Of a stretch of 25,856 nucleotides of DNA, positions 1-7,691 are shown in pieces; the first letter of the stretch is position 1, and each line of letters begins with the position of its first letter. The notes below the pieces were generated by a model. The model searched no databases. It was not told the origin of the DNA and worked only from the letters and a program-made list of their open reading frames with translations. Made by a program: the position numbers and the translations under genes. Source of the DNA: JBOFGK01 sp051649085 (lineage in GTDB: Bacteria > Bacillota_I > Bacilli_A > UBA3375); the NCBI GenBank assembly GCA_051649085.1, contig JBOFGK010000008.1, positions 1 to 25,856 on the forward strand, read 5' to 3'.

Positions 1-326
1 ACTTAAAACATGAAGTTAGTTGTGAATTTATTCATGCGAATCATAAGTTTCGACATGAAATTATCGAACAATTCCGACAAAATAAGTTACCAATTTTAAT
101 TACAACAACAATTTTGGAACGTGGTGTCACCTTTGAAGATATTGATGTAATTGTAATTGATGCAAATTCAGCAATTTACAATGTGGCAGCACTTGTTCAA
201 ATTGCAGGCCGTGTTGGTCGTAAACGTGATTATCAAAATGGGAAGGTGATCTTTGTCCATACTGGTGTTACTAAAACGATGATTACTGCCAAAAGACAAA
301 TAGAAATGATGAATAAATTGATTTAG
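1..326 (+). CDS. comFA: ComFA-like competence helicase, C-terminal end (5' partial)
   Basis: Only the last ~107 residues are inside the window; the reading frame is open from base 3 to the TAG at 324-326. The visible part is the second RecA-like domain of a superfamily 2 helicase. Motif V reads TTTILERGVTF and motif VI reads ALVQIAGRVGRK, followed by the ComFA-like tail with T-K-x-M, the A-x-x-x-I spacing and a final MNKLI. ComFA is the cytoplasmic ATPase that helps draw single-stranded DNA into the cell during transformation (family knowledge). In Bacillus comFA is followed by comFB/comFC; here the next gene is a peroxiredoxin with its own promoter, so comFC is not next door. PriA or another SF2 helicase is the alternative, but the ILERGVTF plus QIAGRVGR pair is typical of ComFA. 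Confidence 0.8.
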   Translation, partial: LKHEVSCEFIHANHKFRHEIIEQFRQNKLPILITTTILERGVTFEDIDVIVIDANSAIYNVAALVQIAGRVGRKRDYQNGKVIFVHTGVTKTMITAKRQIEMMNKLI

Positions 327-333
327 AAAAAAT

Positions 334-359
334 TTTACATTAATAAAAATTTATGTAAA
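334..359. promoter_or_regulatory. Inverted repeat upstream of the peroxiredoxin promoter
   Basis: TTTACAT (334-340) and ATGTAAA (353-359) are exact 7-bp inverted arms separated by 12 bp, just upstream of the -35 of the peroxiredoxin promoter. The sequence does not match the PerR box as I know it. It could be an operator or chance in AT-rich DNA. Confidence 0.25.
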
Positions 360-363
360 TAAG

Positions 364-392
364 TTGAATTTTCAGCAAAGATGTGTTATATT
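364..392 (+). promoter_or_regulatory. Sigma-A-type promoter for the peroxiredoxin gene
   Basis: A -35 TTGAAT (364-369) lies 17 bp from a -10 TATATT (387-392) that has the TGn extension (384-386). Transcription would start near 399, giving a short leader with AAAGGAG at 409-415 before the ATG at 423. Confidence 0.7.
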
Positions 393-422
393 TAATATAG
401 TAAATATCAAAGGAGAAATAAA

Positions 423-983
423 ATGGAAGAAAAGTACTTTATTCAAGCAACACGTGTAGGAGAAAAAGTTGAAAACTTTACAACTGAAGCTGTAATGCCA
501 AACAAAGAATTTAAGACAGTAAGTCTTGAAGAGAATATGAAAGCTGGTAAGTGGACAATTTTATTCTTTTGGCCATTAGATTTCACGTTTGTATGTCCAA
601 CTGAAATTGTGGCATTATCTGATGCAGTAGAAAAATTTGAACGAGAAAATACACAAATTTTTGGAATCTCTACTGATTCAGTACATTCACATTTAGCATG
701 GACTAAATTAGCACCAAAAGATGGTGGAATTGGAGATGTTAAATTTCCATTACTAGAAGATACAAACCACTCAATTTCAGAACAATTTGGTGTTTTGATT
801 GAAGACAAAGGAATTGCGCTTCGTGGTTTATTTATTATTTCACCAGAAGGTGTACTTGAGCATGCAACAATTAACAGTTTAAATGTTGGACGTTCTGTAG
901 ATGAAACTTTAAGAACGTTATCTGCACTACAAAGTGGTGGTTTATGTCCAATGAACTGGAGTGCTGGAGATGAAACACTATAA
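423..983 (+). CDS. ahpC: 2-Cys peroxiredoxin (AhpC/TSA family)
   Basis: 186 residues, the usual length for a typical 2-Cys peroxiredoxin. It reduces H2O2, organic hydroperoxides and peroxynitrite in the cytoplasm. The peroxidatic cysteine is C58 in the motif FTFVCPTE and the resolving cysteine is C175 in GGLCP near the C-terminus; the thioredoxin fold lies between. A GGIG motif is present (DGGIGDVKFP), but the tail ends in DETL without the YF motif of overoxidation-sensitive enzymes. The residue before PLDFTF is W where the family usually has Y. No AhpF reductase gene is adjacent, so the electron donor (AhpF elsewhere or thioredoxin) cannot be told from here. It is a single-gene unit with its own promoter and terminator. 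The start is supported by AAAGGAG upstream. Confidence 0.9.
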   Translation: MEEKYFIQATRVGEKVENFTTEAVMPNKEFKTVSLEENMKAGKWTILFFWPLDFTFVCPTEIVALSDAVEKFERENTQIFGISTDSVHSHLAWTKLAPKDGGIGDVKFPLLEDTNHSISEQFGVLIEDKGIALRGLFIISPEGVLEHATINSLNVGRSVDETLRTLSALQSGGLCPMNWSAGDETL

Positions 984-999
984 TCTTAGTTGAAAATGA

Positions 1000-1032
1000 A
1001 AGTAATCTGAATAGATTACTTGCTTTTTTTTT
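1000..1032 (+). terminator. Rho-independent terminator after ahpC
   Basis: A perfect 9-bp stem, AAGTAATCT / AGATTACTT, with a GAAT tetraloop is followed by GC and then nine T residues (1024-1032). This is a strong intrinsic terminator that isolates the peroxiredoxin gene from the ATP synthase operon. Confidence 0.9.
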
Positions 1033-1173
1033 GTCGTAATTAGGTAAACAAGTAGTTTGTGTTTATTAAAACGAAAACAGCAGTTAAAATGGAAAATGAT
1101 TTTTTGTTTTTTCCGTTATTTAGAAAAATAATGATTAGAAAAGAGATTTTTTTTTCCAAGAAAAACCGTCTTT

Positions 1174-1203
1174 TTTACAATCTCTTAAAAAAAGAGTTAT
1201 AAT
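1174..1203 (+). promoter_or_regulatory. Promoter of the ATP synthase operon
   Basis: A -35 TTTACA (1174-1179) and a -10 TATAAT (1198-1203) are 18 bp apart; there is no TGn extension. Two competing inverted repeats overlap it: AAGAGATT (1141-1148) with AATCTCTT (1179-1186), and CTCTT (1182-1186) with AAGAG (1192-1196). Either could modulate access to the -35 or spacer. The rest of the interval after the ahpC terminator is T/A-rich with no gene visible. Confidence 0.7.
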
Positions 1204-1209
1204 ATAATC

Positions 1210-1228
1210 ATATGGTAAATTACCATAT
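1210..1228. promoter_or_regulatory. Perfect 19-bp palindrome at the atp transcription start
   Basis: ATATGGTAAATTACCATAT is two 9-bp arms around a single central A. It begins 6 bp after the -10 hexamer, so it covers the predicted transcription start and the first bases of the mRNA, and lies 5 bp upstream of the atpI ribosome binding site region (AAGG at 1233-1236). It fits an operator for a dimeric repressor, or a stabilising hairpin at the mRNA 5' end. I do not recognise it as a known regulator box. Confidence 0.6.
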
Positions 1229-1242
1229 AGATAAGGTGACTA

Positions 1243-1578
1243 ATGAATGCAATTATCAAAAGAAATGATTATATTTTTTGTGCAATTACAATCGGGCTTT
1301 TTTTGCTTGTATTAATTGATCAAAAAATTTTGCCAACAGCGATTGGCTTTTTAATTGGATATATCACATCAAGAATTTTAATCGGTAAATCGATTAAGCG
1401 TTTAAAAGAAGATGGTTATCAGCCTAAAATGACAGGTAGTATAATAATCTATGGACTAATTTTTGTAGGTTGTGGATTATATTCAATGTATGCTTTTTTA
1501 GGTGCGGCAATTGCTGTAGTTATATATCGAAATATTTTCTTTATATCTGCATCCAAAAAAATTAGGGAGGAAAGATGA
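1243..1578 (+). CDS. atpI: ATP synthase subunit I-like membrane protein
   Basis: 111 residues with about four hydrophobic segments (near residues 10-27, 29-47, 66-83 and 84-98) and a basic C-terminus (SASKKIREER). AtpI homologues are poorly conserved; in other bacteria the protein assists c-ring assembly or Mg2+ supply (family knowledge). The assignment rests mostly on position: first gene of the atp operon, overlapping atpB by 4 nt (ATGA at 1575-1578). The start has an AAGGTG element upstream. It stops with TGA, which helps show that the standard genetic code is used. Confidence 0.75.
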   Translation: MNAIIKRNDYIFCAITIGLFLLVLIDQKILPTAIGFLIGYITSRILIGKSIKRLKEDGYQPKMTGSIIIYGLIFVGCGLYSMYAFLGAAIAVVIYRNIFFISASKKIREER

Positions 1579-2291
1579 GCCTTTTCCCAAAAGAAATCTC
1601 ACCCGCTTTTATTACTTTTATAGTAACAATTGCACTAATTCTCGTAGTCTGTGTTTTAATCGCACGGGCCTTTAAACGAGTTGATATTGAGAACAATAAT
1701 TCAATCTTCTTAGGAACAGTTGAATATGTACTTGATTATGTTCATGATTTCGTTAAATCATTTGTCGGTGAAAAACATGTGAATTTCTTTACACCTTTAG
1801 CACTTACATTATTTTTTATCGTTTTCATTGGAAATGTATTAGCAATTTTTTCTTTTCGAGAAATCGCCTTAGATTTAAATATACCATTAGCATTAGCGCT
1901 TATGATGTTTGTCTTGTGGACAGGTTTTGGAATTAGAAAAGTTGGAATAAAAAAATATTTGCATGAATTTATTGAACCACATCCTTTGATGCTACCACTT
2001 GAACTTCTGGGAACATTCACAAAGCCACTTGCAATGGCTGTACGTATGTTTGGGAACATTTTAAGTGGATATATCATTCTTGAAATGATTTGGTCGGTTC
2101 AAGCGATGCTTCTAACCCTTAATTCAAGTAATGTTATTTTCAATATTTTTGGTTATGTTGGTGGAGCACTAATTGTGGGAGTCGTTGGAATATTACAATT
2201 GTATTTTTCGATTTTCGCACCATTCATTCAAGCAGTTGTGTTCATGAGTTTAACACTTGCAAGTGTTTCAATGTTCACTGAACAAGAGTAG
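1575..2291 (+). CDS. atpB: F0 ATP synthase subunit a
   Basis: 238 residues of polytopic membrane protein forming the ion half-channels next to the c-ring. The essential arginine is R157 in the helix LAMAVRMFGNILSGY, and the conserved glutamine is Q219 in the last helix (APFIQAVVFMSL). At least five hydrophobic helices are visible; the first is at about 11-31. The length matches Gram-positive AtpB. The start overlaps the atpI stop by 4 nt and is preceded by GGAGG. It pairs functionally with the c subunit encoded next. Confidence 0.95.
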   Translation: MSLFPKEISPAFITFIVTIALILVVCVLIARAFKRVDIENNNSIFLGTVEYVLDYVHDFVKSFVGEKHVNFFTPLALTLFFIVFIGNVLAIFSFREIALDLNIPLALALMMFVLWTGFGIRKVGIKKYLHEFIEPHPLMLPLELLGTFTKPLAMAVRMFGNILSGYIILEMIWSVQAMLLTLNSSNVIFNIFGYVGGALIVGVVGILQLYFSIFAPFIQAVVFMSLTLASVSMFTEQE

Positions 2292-2330
2292 TAAATAAAG
2301 TAAAATTAAATATAAAATTTGGAGGAAACA

Positions 2331-2567
2331 ATGGATATTAACAGTGGATTAGTGGCAATCGGAGCAGGATTAGCTCTTGGATTATCAGGACTTGGAGTTG
2401 GAGTTGGACAAGGGGTTGCAGTAGGACATGCCTTAAGTGCAATTGGACGTAACCCAGCGGCTGAAGGTAAAATTAAGTCAACAATGTTTATCGGACTTGG
2501 TATTACTGAATCTGCAGTAATCTATGGATTGATTATTGCGTTAATCTTAGTTTTCACAAAAATGTAG
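2331..2567 (+). CDS. atpE: F0 ATP synthase subunit c (proteolipid)
   Basis: 78-residue hairpin of two membrane helices with the polar loop RNPAAEGKI (residues 40-48). The ion-binding carboxylate is E60. The glycine-rich first helix ends in VGVGQG with Q27, and the second helix reads ITESAVIYG, giving E60, S61 and Y65. Aligned to the Na+-binding c subunit of Ilyobacter (Q32, E65, S66, T67, Y70), Q, E, S and Y are kept, while T67 corresponds to A62. A Na+-coupled rotor is therefore possible (inference). I chose ATG 2331 because GGAGG (2321-2325) sits directly before it; an in-frame TTG at 2319 lies upstream of that site and was rejected. Confidence 0.95.
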   Translation: MDINSGLVAIGAGLALGLSGLGVGVGQGVAVGHALSAIGRNPAAEGKIKSTMFIGLGITESAVIYGLIIALILVFTKM

Positions 2568-2594
2568 TAAATTAATGTCGTAAATGGAGGACAA

Positions 2595-3137
2595 ATGAGC
2601 GGTACATCATTCTTGAGCGCAACTGACGTAGCAGAAGCAGCTGGAATAAGTCTTTCGTTAAGTGTTGTTCAATTTCTATCAGTTATGATAGCTGCGGGAA
2701 TTGTTATTTATGTTATTCGAAAGTATGTTTGGGATTCATATCTTGAATTCATTAAAAAGAGAAATGAGTTAGCAAACAAACGTTTAAGCGAGGCTAAAAG
2801 TAAGCAAGAAGCTGCTGAAAAATTATCAGAAGAGAAGCAAAATGAATTAATCGAAATTAAGAAAAGCAAAGAACAAATACTATCAGAAACAAAAAATGAT
2901 GGAAATCTGCAAAAAATGCAGATTGTTGATGATGCACGAGAACAAGCACGTTTAATTTTAAAAAAAGCACATGAGCAAATTGATAAAGAAACAGAAGAAG
3001 CTAATAAAACCATCGAAAAAAATTTAGCAGAACTTGTAAGTGCACTTACAGAAAAGTTTGTAGCTGAAAGTATTACAGATGAGGATCAAGTCAAACTATA
3101 TCGCCAAGCATTAAATAAAGTAGGTAACGATGAGTAA
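2595..3137 (+). CDS. atpF: F0 ATP synthase subunit b (peripheral stalk)
   Basis: 180 residues. One N-terminal membrane helix (about residues 19-41, ending IVIYVIRKYVW) is followed by a long charged helix rich in K, E, Q and A that forms the dimeric right-handed coiled coil of the stator. The C-terminal part (about 140-180, ending QALNKVGNDE) contacts the delta subunit. An 18-residue polar N-terminal extension precedes the membrane helix. GGAGG lies 4 nt before the ATG. The 3' end overlaps atpH by 8 nt. Confidence 0.93.
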   Translation: MSGTSFLSATDVAEAAGISLSLSVVQFLSVMIAAGIVIYVIRKYVWDSYLEFIKKRNELANKRLSEAKSKQEAAEKLSEEKQNELIEIKKSKEQILSETKNDGNLQKMQIVDDAREQARLILKKAHEQIDKETEEANKTIEKNLAELVSALTEKFVAESITDEDQVKLYRQALNKVGNDE

Positions 3138-3657
3138 AAATGTTGCCGGAGCATCATATTATGCAGAAGCGTTATATGAAGTTGCATGTGAACAAAATTA
3201 TGCAAGCGGTGTTCTTTATGAATTAAAAGCAATGTCAAAAGTTGCCGATAAAGAAATTGGAAAAATTTTTCAACTAGCAATTATCAGTCGTGAACAAAAA
3301 AAAGATTTAATTCAAGAACTCGATGTTTTGGGATTTTCTCAAATGGTTTTAAATTTTATAAAAATTTTAATCGAGCATGACCAATTAACAAAATTTCCAG
3401 CTATTTTACAGGAATATGTAAACTTGTATGAAAATTCAAATGAAATTAAAATTGTACATGCAACATTTGCAAAAAGACCATCGAGCGAAGTAGAAGATGA
3501 AATAATTAAAGAACTCGAAGAAAAATTTAATAAATTCGTTGTATTATTAATTGAAGAAAATCCATATTTATTAGGTGGAGTTAAATTCAAATATGATGGA
3601 AAAGTTATCGATAATACGGTTAGAAAACAATTGAATGAATTTTTAAGAAAGCTTTAG
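3130..3657 (+). CDS. atpH: F1 ATP synthase subunit delta
   Basis: 175 residues, the usual size. The N-terminal helical domain (YAEALYEVACEQ, residues 10-21) binds the top of alpha3beta3, and the C-terminal part (KFKYDGKVIDNTVRKQLNEF, near the end) is the typical end of the family that meets subunit b. It starts inside the last codons of atpF (ATGAGTAA, 8-nt overlap), so its translation probably depends on ribosomes finishing atpF; only a weak AGGTAA is seen upstream. Confidence 0.9.
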   Translation: MSKNVAGASYYAEALYEVACEQNYASGVLYELKAMSKVADKEIGKIFQLAIISREQKKDLIQELDVLGFSQMVLNFIKILIEHDQLTKFPAILQEYVNLYENSNEIKIVHATFAKRPSSEVEDEIIKELEEKFNKFVVLLIEENPYLLGGVKFKYDGKVIDNTVRKQLNEFLRKL

Positions 3658-3672
3658 AAAGAGGTAAGAACA

Positions 3673-5175
3673 TTGGCAATTAACGCAGAACAAATTTCCA
3701 AAATTTTGAAAGAAAAAATTAAAGATTACAATGTTGATTTACAACTTGAAGAAATTGGTGAAGTTGTAAAAGTCGGAGATGGAGTAGTTAGCGCATTTGG
3801 ACTAGACAATGCCTTTTATGGTGAGTTAGTTGAATTTGAATCGGGAATCAAAGGTATGGTTCTAAATTTAGATGAAAATAGTGTAGGTATAACTTTATTT
3901 GGTGATCAAACAGAAGTTGAACAAGGAATGAAAGTCTCACGTACTGGCCATATAATGGAAGTAAAAGTTGGTGATGAATTACTTGGACGTGTAGTAAGTC
4001 CAATTGGAGAACCGCTTGATGGTGGAGCACCAATTAATTCAAATAAATTACGACCAATTGAAGCGATTGCGAGTGGAGTAATGTCACGTAAATCAGTTGA
4101 TCGTCCACTTGAGACTGGAATAAAAACAATTGATTCAGTTATTCCAATCGGAAAAGGGCAACGAGAATTAATTATTGGTGATCGTAAAACAGGAAAAACA
4201 CAAATTGCAATTGATACAATATTAAACCAAAAAGGTAAAGACGTTTATTGTGTTTATGTTGCAATTGGTCAAAAACAATCAACAGTTGCCAGTATTGTAA
4301 GACGTTTGCAAGAAGCAGGTGCAATGGATTATACAACTGTTGTTCTTGCGGGTGCAAGTGATTTAGCGCCACTTCAATATTTAGCTCCGTATTCAGGAGT
4401 TGCAATTGCTGAAGAGTGGATGTTTGCTGGTAAAGATGTTTTAATTGTATACGATGATTTATCAAAACACGCATCAGCGTATCGTACTTTATCTTTATTA
4501 CTTCGTCGTCCACCAGGTCGTGAAGCTTATCCGGGAGATGTTTTTTACTTACACTCTAGATTACTTGAACGTGCAGCACAACTTTCAGATGAATTAGGTG
4601 GTGGAAGTATTACAGCGCTTCCGATTATCGAAACCCAAGCAGGAGATATTTCTGCATATATTCCAACGAACGTAATTTCAATTACTGATGGACAATTATT
4701 TTTACAGACAGATTTATTTAATTCAGGTCAAAGACCAGCAGTAGATCCAGGTTTCTCGGTATCACGTGTTGGAGGAGCAGCTCAACAGCCAATTATTAAA
4801 AAGTTAAGTGGGAATATAAAATTAGAACTTGCTCAATTTCGTGAATTAGAGTCGTTTACGAAATTTGGTTCAGAACTTGATCCTAATACACTTAAAACAA
4901 TTGAACATGGACGAAGATTAATGGAAATACTGAAGCAAAATGCTAATGAACCAGTAAGTCTTGCAGAAAAATGTGTAATTTTATATGCAATTAATAACGG
5001 GTATTTAGCGGACGTTCCAGTTACAGAAGTTAAAGAATTTGAAACAAATTTATTTAGATTCTTGCAAAGTAAACATCCAGAAGTGAGTGAGAAAATTATG
5101 AAAAACCCCAAACTTGATGATGAAAATAAAGCGTTACTAGAAAAAGTAGTAAGCAGCTTTAAGGATTCAATCTAA
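3673..5175 (+). CDS. atpA: F1 ATP synthase subunit alpha
   Basis: 500 residues, full length, non-catalytic nucleotide-binding subunit of F1. The P-loop is GDRKTGKT at 169-176, where the family almost always has GDRQTGKT, so K172 replaces the conserved Q. The family signature PAVDPGFSVS ends just before the arginine finger R365 (SVSRVGG). The start codon is TTG at 3673: AAAGAGGT lies 8 nt upstream, the sequence begins AINAEQISKILKEKI as in other alpha subunits, and there is no ATG until about residue 62. The stop overlaps the atpG start by 1 nt (TAATG). Confidence 0.96.
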   Translation: MAINAEQISKILKEKIKDYNVDLQLEEIGEVVKVGDGVVSAFGLDNAFYGELVEFESGIKGMVLNLDENSVGITLFGDQTEVEQGMKVSRTGHIMEVKVGDELLGRVVSPIGEPLDGGAPINSNKLRPIEAIASGVMSRKSVDRPLETGIKTIDSVIPIGKGQRELIIGDRKTGKTQIAIDTILNQKGKDVYCVYVAIGQKQSTVASIVRRLQEAGAMDYTTVVLAGASDLAPLQYLAPYSGVAIAEEWMFAGKDVLIVYDDLSKHASAYRTLSLLLRRPPGREAYPGDVFYLHSRLLERAAQLSDELGGGSITALPIIETQAGDISAYIPTNVISITDGQLFLQTDLFNSGQRPAVDPGFSVSRVGGAAQQPIIKKLSGNIKLELAQFRELESFTKFGSELDPNTLKTIEHGRRLMEILKQNANEPVSLAEKCVILYAINNGYLADVPVTEVKEFETNLFRFLQSKHPEVSEKIMKNPKLDDENKALLEKVVSSFKDSI

Positions 5176-6047
5176 TGCCAACAGTTACCCAAACTAAAGC
5201 ACGATTAAATTCGGTTGAATCAACTCAAAAAGTCATCAAGGCGATGGAGTTAGTAGCATCATCAAAGATTAAAAAATCTCGTGAGCTTGCAAAAGCAACT
5301 GATCCACTATTTACGGCGATAATTCAAAGTATTAATGCACTTTGTGAGTATCAAGAAATTGAAAAGTCACTTTTTCAAAATCCACAAGCAAACAAAACAC
5401 TTTACTTTGTAATTAGTTCAGATATGGGTTTATGTGGAGGGTATAATGCAAATGTAGGTAAATTTTTCTTACAGAATATTGCCAAAAATTTAGAACAGGA
5501 TATGGAATATGAAGTAATTGCAGTTGGGAAAAAGGTAATCTCCAAATTGGAATTTGAAGGTTTTACAGTTGCGCATAAATTTACAAATTATAGTGTTCGT
5601 TCAGAATATGAATTAGCAACAGAAATTTCTGATGTTATTCTAGAAAAAATTATAAGTGGGAGTATTTCCAATATAAAAGTTATTTATACAAAATACATTA
5701 ATCCGCTGCGTCAAGAAGTTGAATTAGTTGATTTAAATGAGCTGTTTAAAGCAAGATTAGAGTCGACTGTTCATGAACTTCCGCAAGAATTATCAATTGA
5801 ACCAGAAAGCCAAGTTGTGTTAGAAATGTTTATTAATTTATATATTCGAGGAATTGTGTATTCAACAATGTTAGAATCATTTGCCTCAGAACATGCAAAT
5901 AGACGAATGGCAATGGAAGCTGCAAATAAAAATTCTCTAGAACTAATGGAACATTTAAGACTAGAAATGAATCGTATAAGACAAGCTTTAATCACTCAAG
6001 AAATCTCAGAAATTGTTGGGGGAAGTGAAGCTTTAAATGAGGAGTAA
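5175..6047 (+). CDS. atpG: F1 ATP synthase subunit gamma (rotor shaft)
   Basis: 290 residues, normal length. Both conserved ends of the central coiled coil are present: the N-terminal helix with VESTQKVIKAMELVASSKIK (residues 14-33) and the C-terminal helix with RMAMEAANKNS and RQALITQEISEIVGGSEAL. Between them lies the Rossmann-like globular part with the SSDMGLCGGYN segment. It starts at the ATG that shares its A with the atpA stop codon. Confidence 0.95.
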   Translation: MPTVTQTKARLNSVESTQKVIKAMELVASSKIKKSRELAKATDPLFTAIIQSINALCEYQEIEKSLFQNPQANKTLYFVISSDMGLCGGYNANVGKFFLQNIAKNLEQDMEYEVIAVGKKVISKLEFEGFTVAHKFTNYSVRSEYELATEISDVILEKIISGSISNIKVIYTKYINPLRQEVELVDLNELFKARLESTVHELPQELSIEPESQVVLEMFINLYIRGIVYSTMLESFASEHANRRMAMEAANKNSLELMEHLRLEMNRIRQALITQEISEIVGGSEALNEE

Positions 6048-7449
6048 AGTGCAAGAAAAATCAGGAATAATTAAACAAATAATTGGACCAGTAATCGATT
6101 GTCAATTTGAACAAGGGTTTATCCCAAAACTTAACAGTGCAATTTATTTTGAAATCGACGGTAAAAAAGAAGTTGCAGAAGTTGCACAACACCTTGGAGA
6201 TGGATTTATTCGTTGTATTGCAATGGGATCAACGAATGGTCTTAAACGTGGTGTAAAAGTAATCACATATAATGAAGCAATTCAAGCCCCAGTTGGTGAA
6301 GAAGTTCTTGGAAGAATGTTTAACGTTGTTGGTGAACCAATTGATGAAAAAGGTGGAGAATTTTCTAAATATCAATCAATCCATCGTGCACCACCTAAAT
6401 ATTCAGAACAAAGTGATGAACAAGAAATTTTAGAAACAGGAATTAAAGTAATTGACTTAATTTGTCCATATTTAAAAGGTGGAAAAATTGGATTGTTTGG
6501 TGGAGCTGGTGTTGGTAAAACTGTAATTATTCAAGAGTTAATTACAAATATTGCAACAGAACATGGTGGATACTCAGTATTTGCTGGAGTTGGTGAGCGT
6601 ACTCGTGAAGGAAATGATTTATACTACGAGATGCAAGAAAGTGGTGTCTTAGAAAAAACAGCACTTGTTTTCGGACAAATGAATGAACCACCGGGAGCGA
6701 GAATGCGTATTGCCTTAACTGGGCTTACAATGGCTGAATACTTCCGTGATGTTAATCATCAAGATGTTTTGTTATTTGTTGATAACATTTTTAGATTTAC
6801 GCAAGCAGGTTCAGAAGTTTCGGCGTTATTAGGTCGTATTCCTTCAGCTGTAGGATACCAACCAACACTTGCAACTGAAATGGGTGAATTACAAGAACGA
6901 ATTACTTCAACAAAAGCAGGTTCAATTACATCAGTTCAAGCAGTCTTTGTACCTGCCGATGATTTAACAGATCCCGCCCCTGCAAATACGTTTAATCACT
7001 TAGATGCAACGACTGTATTATCAAGGGATTTAGCAGCATTAGGAATATATCCTGCAGTTGATCCACTTGAATCATCATCAACTGTGCTTGAAAGATCAAT
7101 TGTTGGAGATGAGCATTTTGAAGTTGCAAGACAAGTTGTTGAAACGTTACAACGTTTCAAAGAACTTCAAGATATTATTGCAATTTTAGGAATGGACGAA
7201 TTAAATGAAGAAGATAAGTTATTAGTTGCTCGTGCTCGAAAAGTTCGTGCATTCTTATCTCAACCATTCCATGTTGCTGAAGTTTTTACAGGACAACCAG
7301 GTGCTTATGTACCAGTAGCTGAAACAATTAGAGGCTTTAAAGAAATTTTAAATGGAAAGCATGATCAAGTACCAGAACAAGCCTTTTTACTTGTTGGAAC
7401 AATTGAAGATGTTTTGAAAAAAGCAGAAAAAATGTTAGGTGAAAAATGA
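6037..7449 (+). CDS. atpD: F1 ATP synthase subunit beta (catalytic)
   Basis: 470 residues from the ATG at 6037. Walker A is GGAGVGKT (155-162), the catalytic glutamate is E187 in GERTREGND, Walker B is LLFVDN with D249, and the signature PAVDPLESSS is at 339-348. The DELSEED lever reads DELNEED. The start is uncertain: ATG 6037 overlaps atpG by 11 nt and has only a weak GAAG element upstream, whereas an in-frame GTG at 6049 follows AGGAG (6040-6044) and would give 466 residues. I list the ATG because it is the stronger start codon. The 3' end overlaps atpC by 4 nt (ATGA). Confidence 0.96.
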   Translation: MRSKVQEKSGIIKQIIGPVIDCQFEQGFIPKLNSAIYFEIDGKKEVAEVAQHLGDGFIRCIAMGSTNGLKRGVKVITYNEAIQAPVGEEVLGRMFNVVGEPIDEKGGEFSKYQSIHRAPPKYSEQSDEQEILETGIKVIDLICPYLKGGKIGLFGGAGVGKTVIIQELITNIATEHGGYSVFAGVGERTREGNDLYYEMQESGVLEKTALVFGQMNEPPGARMRIALTGLTMAEYFRDVNHQDVLLFVDNIFRFTQAGSEVSALLGRIPSAVGYQPTLATEMGELQERITSTKAGSITSVQAVFVPADDLTDPAPANTFNHLDATTVLSRDLAALGIYPAVDPLESSSTVLERSIVGDEHFEVARQVVETLQRFKELQDIIAILGMDELNEEDKLLVARARKVRAFLSQPFHVAEVFTGQPGAYVPVAETIRGFKEILNGKHDQVPEQAFLLVGTIEDVLKKAEKMLGEK

Positions 7450-7673
7450 TTGAACTGTTAATTGCTTCTTTTGAAAAAGAAATTTTTTCTGGTCAAGTTG
7501 AACAATTTACTATGCTAACAACAGCCGGAGAAATGACACTTTTACCAGGACACATTCCCATTCTTTCGACCTTTAATAATGGTTACATTAATGTAAATGG
7601 TCAAATGATTGCAATTGAAGAAGGGACAATCAGTTTCAATAATGACAAAGCCCACATAATTGTTGCAAAGTAA
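7446..7673 (+). CDS. atpC: F1 ATP synthase subunit epsilon, short form without C-terminal helices
   Basis: Only 75 residues, against about 130-140 in most bacteria. The N-terminal beta-sandwich is present: the GEMTLLPGHIPILS motif (about residues 28-41) is the family hallmark, and the strands continue to KAHIIVAK at the end. The C-terminal two-helix domain that inserts into F1 and blocks ATP hydrolysis is absent. The TAA is followed within about 20 nt by the operon terminator, and the other two frames downstream show no helical-domain relic, so this looks like a natural short form and not a frameshift. Similar short epsilon subunits are known in some other bacteria. Confidence 0.9.
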   Translation: MIELLIASFEKEIFSGQVEQFTMLTTAGEMTLLPGHIPILSTFNNGYINVNGQMIAIEEGTISFNNDKAHIIVAK

Positions 7674-7691
7674 TTATTTGTTGATTAAAAG

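Noticed and set aside
334..359. PerR box in front of the peroxiredoxin gene
   Set aside because: The inverted arms do not match TTATAATnATTATAA, so only an unspecified inverted repeat is reported.
2319..2330. Upstream TTG start for atpE
   Set aside because: The GGAGG at 2321-2325 lies inside that extension and points to the ATG at 2331.
4172..4513. Minus-strand open frame inside atpA (and similar frames inside atpB, atpF, valS, dxs, recN)
   Set aside because: They are shadows of strongly conserved plus-strand genes, with low-complexity composition and no family motifs.
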